A stretch of DNA of 9,436 nt. Source: JBDTCS01 sp039923455 (GTDB lineage Bacteria > Bacteroidota > Ignavibacteria > Palsa-1295). The stretch covers positions 1 to 9,436 of the forward strand of contig JBDTCS010000214.1 in NCBI GenBank assembly GCA_039923455.1, read 5' to 3'. Below, one piece after another: positions 1 through 6,664 of the stretch. The position numbers and the translations under genes were made by a program. Under the pieces are notes generated by a model. That model was not told the origin of the DNA and did no database searches. It saw only the letters and a program-made list of their open reading frames with translations. How positions within the stretch are numbered: position 1 is the first letter of the stretch; every line of letters begins with the position of its first letter.

Positions 1-816
1 GTCGTTCTAAAGCTTGCGCGCTCGTGCAACATGGCGACCACCGAATTCGATATGATAATATTTGTTTCGACCACCGGGCTCTCAACTCCTTCGATTGATG
101 CAAGGCTTGCAAATCGTATCGCGCTCAATCCACACATCAAGCGTCTGCCGATTTGGGGGCTTGGTTGCGCTGCTGGTGCCGGGGCGATTGCTCGCGCATT
201 TGATTACGCAAGAGCTTATCCCTCGGCGAAAGTACTTATCGTTTCGGTGGAGTTATGCGGACTCGCATTTCAGCGCGAGCTTTCCAAGCATAACATTATC
301 GCCTCGGCGTTGTTTGCCGACGGTGCCGCAGCATGTCTTGTCGTTGGGGATGAGGTCAAGATCGAGAATGATACGATTGCACACCCGAAAATATTAGCAT
401 CCCTTTCGACGATCTATCCAGATACACTCGATGTGATGGGCTGGACCGTCACTTCGGATGGATTCAAACTTTTACTCTCCAAAGATATTCCGACGATCGT
501 CACAGAAGAGGTCAAGCAAAACGTCACCGAGCTGCTGGAAAGGGAGGGAATCTCGCTTGCAGACATCAGACATTTCGTTACGCATCCCGGTGGTGCGAAG
601 GTACTCGATGCATACCAAGATGCACTCGCGCTGAAGCCAGACGATCTCCGACATGCACGCAATGTATTGAAGTGGAATGGTAATATGTCGAGCGCCACTG
701 TCTTCTTCATTCTGCATGAGACACTAAAGGAGACACTCGATGAAACAGGATCCTACGGATTAGTCTCCGCGCTGGGTCCCGGTTTCAGTTCCGAGTTAGT
801 ACTCATACACTGGTAG
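1..816 (+). CDS. Type III polyketide synthase (chalcone/stilbene synthase superfamily), 5' end cut by window
   Basis: This homodimeric, CoA-dependent condensing enzyme extends an acyl-CoA starter with malonyl-CoA and cyclises the product to a pyrone or resorcinol. The frame is open from base 1, and the first ATG at 31 lies inside the conserved fold, so perhaps a quarter or more of a protein of about 350-390 residues lies upstream. Counting from the ATG at 31, the N-terminal part holds the signature FVSTTGLSTPS. The catalytic Cys is in GLGCAAGAG (residue 46, codon 166-168), the His in THPGG (residue 185) and the Asn in GNMSSA (residue 218). The Cys-His-Asn triad is therefore intact. The C-terminal ALGPGFSSE is the counterpart of the plant GFGPG loop. 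A methyltransferase gene starts 21-33 bases downstream, as in Bacillus bpsA-bpsB, which makes alkylpyrones. The product here is inferred, since starter choice cannot be read from the visible part. Family call is certain; product is not. Confidence 0.95.
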   Translation, partial: VVLKLARSCNMATTEFDMIIFVSTTGLSTPSIDARLANRIALNPHIKRLPIWGLGCAAGAGAIARAFDYARAYPSAKVLIVSVELCGLAFQRELSKHNIIASALFADGAAACLVVGDEVKIENDTIAHPKILASLSTIYPDTLDVMGWTVTSDGFKLLLSKDIPTIVTEEVKQNVTELLEREGISLADIRHFVTHPGGAKVLDAYQDALALKPDDLRHARNVLKWNGNMSSATVFFILHETLKETLDETGSYGLVSALGPGFSSELVLIHW

Positions 817-849
817 CCAAGGGGTAGCAAATAAAGGTTGGTAACCGAA

Positions 850-1380
850 GTGAATATTGCAGTTCTCCTGTTTGGTGTTGTTACCGGGTCTTTGATTGCT
901 GAGCGACTCATCGAGATCAGAATCGCGAGGCGGAATACATCCGAGCTGCTCTCGCGAGGTGCAAAGGAATTCGGAGCCGATCACTTCTATCTCTTCTTCC
1001 TATTACACACAGCTTTTTTTCTCAGCTTGCTCTTGGAATTTGTTTTGCGGAAAGAACCCCTCGCGTTTGCGTGGCAATCATTGCTAATCGGATTCGTCCT
1101 CACCGAAGCACTTCGACTCTGGATGATGCAATCGCTAGGACGAAGATGGACAGCCAAAGTGATCGTCGTGCCAAACGAAGCACTTGTAGTGACGGGCCCG
1201 TACCGATTTATTCCACATCCCAACTATCTCGTAGTTGTTCTGGAATTTGTGATTGTGCCGCTAATATTTGATTTATATTGGACAGCTGCCATCTTTTCTG
1301 TACTAAACCTCGTGTTGCTTTTGGGCGTCAGAATTCCAATTGAACGAAGAGCACTTCGCTGGTCGCAGTTTCCTGAGTAA
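850..1380 (+). CDS. Isoprenylcysteine carboxyl methyltransferase (ICMT)-family membrane methyltransferase, BpsB-like
   Basis: This is an integral-membrane SAM-dependent methyltransferase of about 176 residues. Hydrophobic segments lie at the N-terminus (IAVLLFGVVTG), then FYLFFLLHTAFFLSLLLEF, then LLIGFVLTEALRLW, and a long hydrophobic pair follows the motif. The ICMT signature is GPYRFIPHPNYLVVVLE followed by a C-terminal RIPIERRAL. The usual Arg before HP is replaced by Pro here. The N-terminal ERLIEIRIARRN and the LGRRWT stretch are typical of the subgroup found beside type III polyketide synthases. In Bacillus subtilis the partner BpsB (YpbQ) O-methylates alkylpyrones, and I infer the same role here. 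No ATG is available: candidates are TTG at 838 and GTG at 850. I prefer GTG 850 because an AAAGG lies 12 bases before it, but the choice is weak. It almost certainly shares a transcript with the synthase. Confidence 0.88.
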   Translation: MNIAVLLFGVVTGSLIAERLIEIRIARRNTSELLSRGAKEFGADHFYLFFLLHTAFFLSLLLEFVLRKEPLAFAWQSLLIGFVLTEALRLWMMQSLGRRWTAKVIVVPNEALVVTGPYRFIPHPNYLVVVLEFVIVPLIFDLYWTAAIFSVLNLVLLLGVRIPIERRALRWSQFPE

Positions 1381-1522
1381 GTCTATTCCGGACACCAGCG
1401 TCGAAATTATTTGACCGTTATGTAACATTTGGCTAATTCATGACGTAGTTTTGCGATCAGAGTATCTTTTAGTGTTATTTGTTCACCCGTTTCGTGCCTG
1501 CATTGCACCAAATCTCTACCCT

Positions 1523-3049
1523 ATGCGAAAGGCTAAATTTCTACAATTGCTTCTTCCTGCACTCCTGATTATCGCCATCGCGGGCACACCATTCCGGCTT
1601 CGCGCACAGACCTCCGAGAGCGTCGCAAGCGAACGAAGTGGAACATCTCCGGGAATTAATATTGAGATCCAGCGAGGTGATACATCCCTTCTCAGCAAAC
1701 TCATCTCGAATTTTCAATCTGCTCGGGACCCGTTCTCGATCTTCATGCCACGACATCAACTACCGGAGATCGATAGCTCTGTTGATTCGAGCAAGGACAG
1801 CATTATTTTAGACATCTCCACGGCTTCGATCAAACGTAAACGGCGCAGAGGGCGAGTGTTTGTGAACACCGAGATGGAATCGCCCAGACAGTTCGCGTAT
1901 CAAGAGCCATTCAGCATGCTCGACTTTAACCGCGTCGATGGTTTTTTTCTCGGATTTGGCTCTTCGAGTATGGTGGATTTTGGAAAGCATGATGAGCTTG
2001 GAGTGAATCTTGGAGGTGGGTACGGATTCGAGAATAAGCGGTGGCAATATTTTCTTGGTTCGGAATACCGAATCCCACTTGCAAAAGAATCGGCACTTCC
2101 GCTTAATGAGCCGAATATGAAATACCGATTCTATATTCCTCCGACCCTTGCCATCGGCGCAGAGTTTCACAATCAAACTTCGACCGACGATAGTTGGCGT
2201 GCCAAACGCGGCGAGAATGCTCTTTATGCATTCTTTGCTCGTGAGGATTTTCGCGATTACTACAAGCTTGCAGGTTGGAGCGGTTATCTTGCTTTGCGTC
2301 CGATGCGTAATGCTGAGTTTCGGGCGGAGTGGCGAAGTGATCATTACGAATCGGTGGAGCAGGATGTGTTTTATGGCAGGTGGGGAGGCAACAAGAGACT
2401 TCCGGTCAATCCTCAGATCAGCGATGGCCAGTTGAACTCGCTCGTGCTAACTTGGCACGAAGAGCATGTCAAACACGCGACTGCGCTCACTACGAATGTT
2501 TTCGGCGATAGCGTTCAGATCGAACAGATTAGTGGTACAAGTTCGATACTACAAGCGGAATTTGGGCACATGCCGAACGTGGATTTCGGATTCAATCGGT
2601 ACCTTTTGGATGGTCGCGATTTCCGTCCGATTTTCATCGGACTTGCATGGGATACCAGATTTCGTTTTCAAGCCACAACCGGTGACGTTACCTATCAAAA
2701 GGCCGAATTCCTCGGCGGTCCAAGCTCGTTGCCGGCGCTCATGAACAAAGAGGTTGCTGGCAATCGCTTGATGCTGCTCAATACCGAACTTCGTCTCTCC
2801 ATGTCAGAGCTCTTCACATTCATTCACTCAAGGGAATTGCAATTGATCGTGATGAATGATTTTGGATACGTGGGTAGCACGATCGAGAGCTCGATCTTTA
2901 AAGGATTTGAAGGTCTAACGTTTAATACAATTCTCTACAACGTCGGTGTGGCGATCGGCGAAGTGAACTCGGGTCAGATCGGAGTAAGTTGGAGAACCGA
3001 TAGAAAAGAGAATCCGAGATTCATTTTTCGTTTCGAGAGACCCTTCTAA
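1523..3049 (+). CDS. Secreted outer-membrane beta-barrel protein, BamA/DUF5686-like barrel without POTRA domains
   Basis: I place the start at ATG 1523 (508 residues) rather than at the in-frame TTG 1451, because 1523 begins a classical signal peptide: MRKAK, a hydrophobic LLLPALLIIAIAG core, and a likely cleavage after RAQ near residue 29. Residues 30 to about 115 are polar and Ser-rich and end in a basic KRKRRRG stretch. From about residue 120 the protein alternates aromatic and polar residues in beta-strand style. It contains FNRVDGFFLGFG (about 135-146), a pattern I associate with Omp85/DUF5686-type barrels in this bacterial group, and it ends in FIFRFERPF. A terminal Phe is the usual outer-membrane insertion signal. 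No catalytic motif or POTRA repeat is visible. It stands alone between an unrelated gene pair and a terminator, and no Shine-Dalgarno precedes it. Membrane location is well supported. The exact family is an impression, and function is unknown. Confidence 0.72.
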   Translation: MRKAKFLQLLLPALLIIAIAGTPFRLRAQTSESVASERSGTSPGINIEIQRGDTSLLSKLISNFQSARDPFSIFMPRHQLPEIDSSVDSSKDSIILDISTASIKRKRRRGRVFVNTEMESPRQFAYQEPFSMLDFNRVDGFFLGFGSSSMVDFGKHDELGVNLGGGYGFENKRWQYFLGSEYRIPLAKESALPLNEPNMKYRFYIPPTLAIGAEFHNQTSTDDSWRAKRGENALYAFFAREDFRDYYKLAGWSGYLALRPMRNAEFRAEWRSDHYESVEQDVFYGRWGGNKRLPVNPQISDGQLNSLVLTWHEEHVKHATALTTNVFGDSVQIEQISGTSSILQAEFGHMPNVDFGFNRYLLDGRDFRPIFIGLAWDTRFRFQATTGDVTYQKAEFLGGPSSLPALMNKEVAGNRLMLLNTELRLSMSELFTFIHSRELQLIVMNDFGYVGSTIESSIFKGFEGLTFNTILYNVGVAIGEVNSGQIGVSWRTDRKENPRFIFRFERPF

Positions 3050-3069
3050 TGAGGTCGAATAGGTTTGAG

Positions 3070-3101
3070 AAGGGTGGGCTAAAAGTAGCTCACCCTTTTT
3101 T
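3070..3101 (+). terminator. Rho-independent terminator of the outer-membrane protein gene
   Basis: The arms AAGGGTGGGCT (3070-3080) and AGCTCACCCTT (3087-3097) form an 11-bp stem with a single G-T wobble and a six-base AAAAGT loop, followed by a T run at 3096-3101. It starts 20 bases after the stop at 3047-3049. On the opposite strand the stem has no following T run, so it should work mainly for rightward transcription. It also separates that transcript from the convergent tadA gene, whose stop codon is at 3108-3110. Confidence 0.9.
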
Positions 3102-3107
3102 GTGTGA

Positions 3108-3614
3108 TTAGGATTTCGTTCGCTTCGTTCGAAAGTACGAGGTTAGCAACTCGGCACTCGCCTGATCAAGCACGCCAGGCACGGTGTGTATCTGATGGTT
3201 CAATCGTTTATCCTCGGTGAGTGTGAAGAGGGTGCCGCACGCGCCGGCTTTCGGATCCGAAGCGCCGAAGACAAGGGTTGGAATTCGGGCAAGAATCATT
3301 GCACCCGCACACATCGCGCAAGGTTCGAGCGTCACATAAAGCGTCGTATCGAGAAGATACCGATCAGCCAGGAATTCACTCGCAGCAGTTATCGCGATCA
3401 TTTCGGCATGAGCCGTCGCATCGTGAAGACTCTCGGTCAAATTATGTCCTTTTGCGATAACGCGGTCGTGCTGCACGATGACGCATCCAACCGGTACCTC
3501 ATCGAGGTCGTAAGCTTTCTCAGCTTCTCGGAGTGCTTGCTGCATCCAATAACTGTGGTCCCGAGCCGTGAAATTCGAGGCTGGATCAATCAAATGGGTA
3601 AGTTCATCCGACAT
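3108..3614 (-). CDS. tadA: tRNA-specific adenosine deaminase TadA
   Basis: This zinc deaminase converts A34 to inosine in the anticodon of tRNA-Arg(ACG), allowing one tRNA to read several Arg codons. The 168-residue protein fits the family length. The zinc and catalytic site is plain: HAE at residues 69-71 (His ligand, Glu proton shuttle) and PCAMCAGA with Cys99 and Cys102. Other family hallmarks are DEVPVGCVIV (38-47), GHNLTE (57-61) and the DPKAGACGTLFTL block (120-132), which matches the region where TadA proteins usually read PKxGAxGS. The ATG at 3612-3614 is chosen as the first start. Met24 would remove only poorly conserved residues and cannot be excluded. The gene lies 43 bases downstream of a tRNA on the same strand, so read-through from the tRNA promoter is likely. 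Its 3' end meets the terminator hairpin of the convergent gene. Confidence 0.96.
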   Translation of the reverse strand: MSDELTHLIDPASNFTARDHSYWMQQALREAEKAYDLDEVPVGCVIVQHDRVIAKGHNLTESLHDATAHAEMIAITAASEFLADRYLLDTTLYVTLEPCAMCAGAMILARIPTLVFGASDPKAGACGTLFTLTEDKRLNHQIHTVPGVLDQASAELLTSYFRTKRTKS

Positions 3615-3657
3615 TTTGGGTCTCGAATGATCGGCGATGTAACGACAGGAAGCATTG

Positions 3658-3731
3658 TGGGCCCTGCAGGACTTGAACCTGCGACCAATCGATTATGAGT
3701 CGACTGCTCTAACCAACTGAGCTAAGGGCCC
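3658..3731 (-). tRNA. tRNA with CAU anticodon, probably tRNA-Ile2 (lysidine-modified, reads AUA); elongator tRNA-Met possible
   Basis: Read on the minus strand the 74 bases fold fully: 7-bp acceptor GGGCCCT/AGGGCCC, D arm GCTC/GAGC, anticodon stem GTCGA/TCGAT around loop CTCATAA, variable loop TGGTC, T arm GCAGG/CCTGC with TTCAAGT, and discriminator A at 3658. The anticodon is CAU. Position 1 pairs with 72 and the anticodon stem lacks the GGG/CCC run, so it is not the initiator. The TTAGCTCAG start, the ATTGGTCGCAGG region and the AGGGCCCA end resemble Escherichia coli ileX (tRNA-Ile2) more than its elongator tRNA-Met, hence the Ile2 call. That would need TilS to make lysidine at C34. CCA is not encoded: the next bases read CAA, so a CCA-adding enzyme must supply it. 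tRNA identity is very sure; the Ile2/Met choice moderately so. Confidence 0.95.
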
Positions 3732-3893
3732 TCTCGCACTTTTTCTCGAAGTCTGAGACGCGTCTTAAACTCCGTAATTCTCAGTCGAATTCCGCCGGTG
3801 CTCACATTTCTCCGACCCATTGCTCGCAATAATAGACTGAATTCCGAACCTCTGGCACATTTTCCAAAGGGCTCCTGTTTCGAAGCAACATTC
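3732..3893. other. Divergent intergenic region between the tRNA/tadA unit and mtaB
   Basis: These 162 bases must hold the promoter of the leftward tRNA and probably that of the rightward mtaB operon. I could not pick out a convincing -35/-10 pair for either. A perfect 10-bp palindrome AGACGCGTCT lies at 3756-3765, 25 bases upstream of the mature tRNA. It could be a regulator site or simply chance. The mtaB frame stays open back to a GTG at 3798, so the right-hand half could alternatively be coding. Confidence 0.4.
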
Positions 3894-5345
3894 ATGCACA
3901 CCATACAAAACAGTCATTCCGAACACACCCATCCGAGCGCCGAGACCCGGAAGCGGGTCACGTTGCATACGCTCGGGTGTAAGTTGAATTACGCGGAGAC
4001 TATGACGGTCGGTCGGCAATTCACGGCTCAAGGCTATACGATTGTTCCGTTCGGCGAGCCGTCCGAGATATTTGTTCTGAACACGTGCTCGGTGACAGAA
4101 AATGCGGAGAAAGAATGTCGACAGCTCGTACGGCGTGTGCTGCGTAAGTCGCCAAATGCCTTCGTGGCGGTAACAGGGTGTTATGCACAACTTCGCCCAG
4201 AGCAGATTGCGAGCATCGAAGGTGTCGATATGGTACTCGGTGCGAATGAAAAATTCGAGATCTACCGCCACGGATATCCATTTGTAAAACTTGCGACACC
4301 GGTCATACTCTCCAATGACATCGCCGAAGCGACGACATTCGAAGCTGCTTCCTCGCTACATTCAGATGATCGCACGCGAGGATTCCTCAAAGTGCAAGAC
4401 GGCTGTGATTATTCGTGTTCGTTCTGTACGATTCCTACAGCTCGTGGTGCCTCACGGTCCGCCGAAGTTGAGTCGATCGTTCAGCAAGCTCAGGCACTTT
4501 CGCGTGATGGATTTCAAGAGATAATCTTATCAGGCGTGAACGTTGGCGATTTCGGTCGAAAGATCGGAAGTTCATTTGAAGAATTGTTGCGTGCGCTTGA
4601 CACCGATCCCTTAGTGACGGCTCGATTGCGCATCAGCTCCATCGAACCGAATCTACTTACGAGCGAGATCATTCAAATGGCCACCGCTTCGAAGAAGATC
4701 TGCCCCCACTTCCATATTCCGTTGCAATCCGGCTCAGCTATCATCCTGAGCAAAATGCAGCGCAGATATACGCGAGAACTCTATCGTGAGCGTATCAGTG
4801 AAATTAAGCGGCTTATGCCCCATGCCGCGATTGGTGTTGATGTCATCGTAGGATTTCCGGGAGAAGGAGAGAAGGAGTTTCGCGAGACATACGAATTCTT
4901 GAACGAGCTCGACATCACATATCTCCACGTATTCACGTATAGTGAACGCCCGGATACGAAGGCGATCACGCTCGGGAATCCCGTGCCGGTGCACGAGCGC
5001 AAAGAGCGCAACAAGATGCTTCGAATACTTTCGGAAAAAAAGAAGCGAGCGTTCTACGAGTCACAGATCGGTACGATCAGAACGGTGTTGCTTGAAGCTC
5101 CTGAAATGACCTGCGCATCGGCTGCCGGGGAGATTGCAGGGTTCACGGAGAATTATGTTCGTGTTCGTTTCGAAGGGACTCCGCCGCTCCTCGCTGAATT
5201 AGTACGGGTGCGACTACTGCGAGTTGTTGGTGATATTGTAGTTGCAGAATTTATTGAAGTTCTTTCGCGAAAGCAGTTGGCCACATCACGAGAGCTGAGT
5301 GCGGATGTTCTGAGTTTTTCACTCCCAATACTACAATCAGCATAG
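3894..5345 (+). CDS. mtaB: tRNA (N6-L-threonylcarbamoyladenosine-37-C2)-methylthiotransferase MtaB
   Basis: This radical SAM enzyme inserts a methylthio group at C2 of t6A37, giving ms2t6A in tRNAs that read ANN codons. From ATG 3894 it is 483 residues, slightly longer than the Bacillus protein. The N-terminal methylthiotransferase domain carries three auxiliary-cluster cysteines: LGCKLN (Cys29), NTCSVT (Cys65) and GCYAQ (Cys96). The radical SAM domain has QDGCDYSCSFCTIPTARG (Cys171, 175, 178), and the C-terminus resembles a TRAM RNA-binding domain (about 415-475). GCKLN followed by a single-domain layout and TxRG after the cluster points to the MtaB branch rather than MiaB or RimO. An in-frame GTG at 3798 would add 32 residues without family resemblance, so ATG 3894 is preferred. 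No Shine-Dalgarno is seen. The next gene appears to overlap or abut the stop codon, suggesting co-transcription. Confidence 0.94.
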   Translation: MHTIQNSHSEHTHPSAETRKRVTLHTLGCKLNYAETMTVGRQFTAQGYTIVPFGEPSEIFVLNTCSVTENAEKECRQLVRRVLRKSPNAFVAVTGCYAQLRPEQIASIEGVDMVLGANEKFEIYRHGYPFVKLATPVILSNDIAEATTFEAASSLHSDDRTRGFLKVQDGCDYSCSFCTIPTARGASRSAEVESIVQQAQALSRDGFQEIILSGVNVGDFGRKIGSSFEELLRALDTDPLVTARLRISSIEPNLLTSEIIQMATASKKICPHFHIPLQSGSAIILSKMQRRYTRELYRERISEIKRLMPHAAIGVDVIVGFPGEGEKEFRETYEFLNELDITYLHVFTYSERPDTKAITLGNPVPVHERKERNKMLRILSEKKKRAFYESQIGTIRTVLLEAPEMTCASAAGEIAGFTENYVRVRFEGTPPLLAELVRVRLLRVVGDIVVAEFIEVLSRKQLATSRELSADVLSFSLPILQSA

Positions 5346-5455
5346 GTACACAGATTCAAAGCGATTCATCCGGTTCGAAGCTACTCGCGCTCTCGTCGCG
5401 AATTTCGTCGTTCGGTGAGTATAAGTTTCTCTTCTGCATTTCGATCCCGCTGTTT

Positions 5456-6655
5456 TTGATTCAAGCTATCGTGCGTCCCGGCCCGACGTTGATCGGTGAA
5501 CCGTACCTGATCGCGCTCAACATACAGAGTGGACTCGGTTACGCCTATGCTTATATCGGCGACAGTGTCCCGAGCATCACTTGCTTTATCCCACCACTCT
5601 ATGTATTACTGCTCGTTGGGATCATGAAACTTGGTGGCGGGATTATCGCGATGAAGATCATCAACTTGTTTTTTTTGCATGCGACATTCTTTGTCGTATT
5701 CCGATTGATCCGATTAGTGACAAATTCGTTTGTCGCTGTGATCGCATTTTTTGCACTCGAGCTATATCTTCCGTTTTGGATATACGCCGGAGCAATCGAC
5801 CCAAACTCTCTCAATATGCTGCTCATCGCACTCACGATCTGGGTGCTCTACGCGATCTCAGAGAATCCTCGCATGCAAAATTGGGTTGCACTCGGAATTC
5901 TGATAGGTCTGCAAATTCTCGTACGGCCCGACATGATGCTCGGTGTCGTGTTCTTCGTTGCATGGTTGATCTATGCGCTTGGAAAAAGGCAGGCACTTTC
6001 GAAAACAATTGGCAGTGCTGCCGTGGCGCTCGTGCTCGCGCTGCTGATCGTGCTACCCTGGACGATTCGTAACTATCAGATTTTCGATCGCATCGTACTC
6101 GTCAGTGCGAACTCCGGATTCAATTTTTGGATGGGAAATAACGCTGGTGCGACCGGTGAGTTTGTGCTGGAAAGGGACAATCCGGAAATGGTCGCTGATT
6201 GGCACGCTGCACAGCAATTTGGATTTTCGCACAATCAAGTCGAACGCGACCAATATTTTATGTCGCTCGGCTTGAATTGGGTTAAAGCACACCCGATGGA
6301 TGCGCTGCTCGGGGATCTCAAAAAGGTCGTTTATCATTGGTCGAGCAGAGGCGCTGTTGGAGACTGGGGCGGCATCTCCGGCGTGATGGGTTACTATTTT
6401 GTGGTCTCGCTCTTGATTCTGATTGCCGGAATCTATGGATTTGCGACGATTAAGAACCGCAAGCTTCAATGGCTCCTGGCCTCACTTTTCGCCTATTCCA
6501 CAGCGGTTTCGGCACTTTTTTTCGTACAAACACGCCACCGCGCACTCAAGGTTGATCCATTTCTGATTCCACTGGCAGTCATAGGAGTATTTAAAGCATC
6601 CGATAAGTTGTTGCCTAAGAGCAAGTCGGAGAGTCAGACAGTAGTGGACGGATAA
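5456..6655 (+). CDS. ArnT/GT39-like membrane glycosyltransferase (GT-C fold), true start uncertain
   Basis: This is a polytopic membrane enzyme, probably moving a sugar from an undecaprenyl- or dolichyl-type phosphate donor to a lipid or protein on the outer face of the inner membrane. The body is rich in hydrophobic helices. Recognisable family stretches are GEPYLIALNI near the N-terminus (likely catalytic acidic loop), IPPLYVLLL, then LPWTIRNYQIF and FNFWMGNNAGATGEF in the middle, and a KAHPMDALLGDLKKVVYHW segment before the last helices. The first usable start codon is TTG 5456, but the frame is open back to 5258, and the residues just before it (KFLFCISIPLFL, from 5423) clearly form the missing part of the first membrane helix. 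No ATG, GTG or TTG exists in that upstream stretch. The real start may be a rare codon such as the ATA at 5342, which overlaps the mtaB stop, or an ATT. A sequence error is the other option. Acceptor and donor are unknown. Confidence 0.85.
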   Translation: MIQAIVRPGPTLIGEPYLIALNIQSGLGYAYAYIGDSVPSITCFIPPLYVLLLVGIMKLGGGIIAMKIINLFFLHATFFVVFRLIRLVTNSFVAVIAFFALELYLPFWIYAGAIDPNSLNMLLIALTIWVLYAISENPRMQNWVALGILIGLQILVRPDMMLGVVFFVAWLIYALGKRQALSKTIGSAAVALVLALLIVLPWTIRNYQIFDRIVLVSANSGFNFWMGNNAGATGEFVLERDNPEMVADWHAAQQFGFSHNQVERDQYFMSLGLNWVKAHPMDALLGDLKKVVYHWSSRGAVGDWGGISGVMGYYFVVSLLILIAGIYGFATIKNRKLQWLLASLFAYSTAVSALFFVQTRHRALKVDPFLIPLAVIGVFKASDKLLPKSKSESQTVVDG

Positions 6656-6664
6656 AGTAGTTGC

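Noticed and set aside
1411..1439. TTGACC with TAATTC 17 bases later, considered as promoter of the outer-membrane protein gene
   Set aside because: The -35 match is good, but the -10 hexamer shares only two positions with the consensus, so the pair is not convincing.
1808..2344. A 178-codon open frame on the minus strand inside the outer-membrane protein gene
   Set aside because: The opposite strand carries a coherent signal peptide and barrel sequence; the antisense translation is basic and lacks domain-like patterns.
3186..3698. A 170-codon open frame on the plus strand opposite tadA
   Set aside because: It lies antisense to a clearly recognisable tadA and runs into the tRNA; the composition is that of a shadow frame and it has no family features.
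5669..5676. Run of eight T inside the glycosyltransferase as a possible frameshift site
   Set aside because: The frame continues through it with sensible membrane-helix residues, so no shift is needed.
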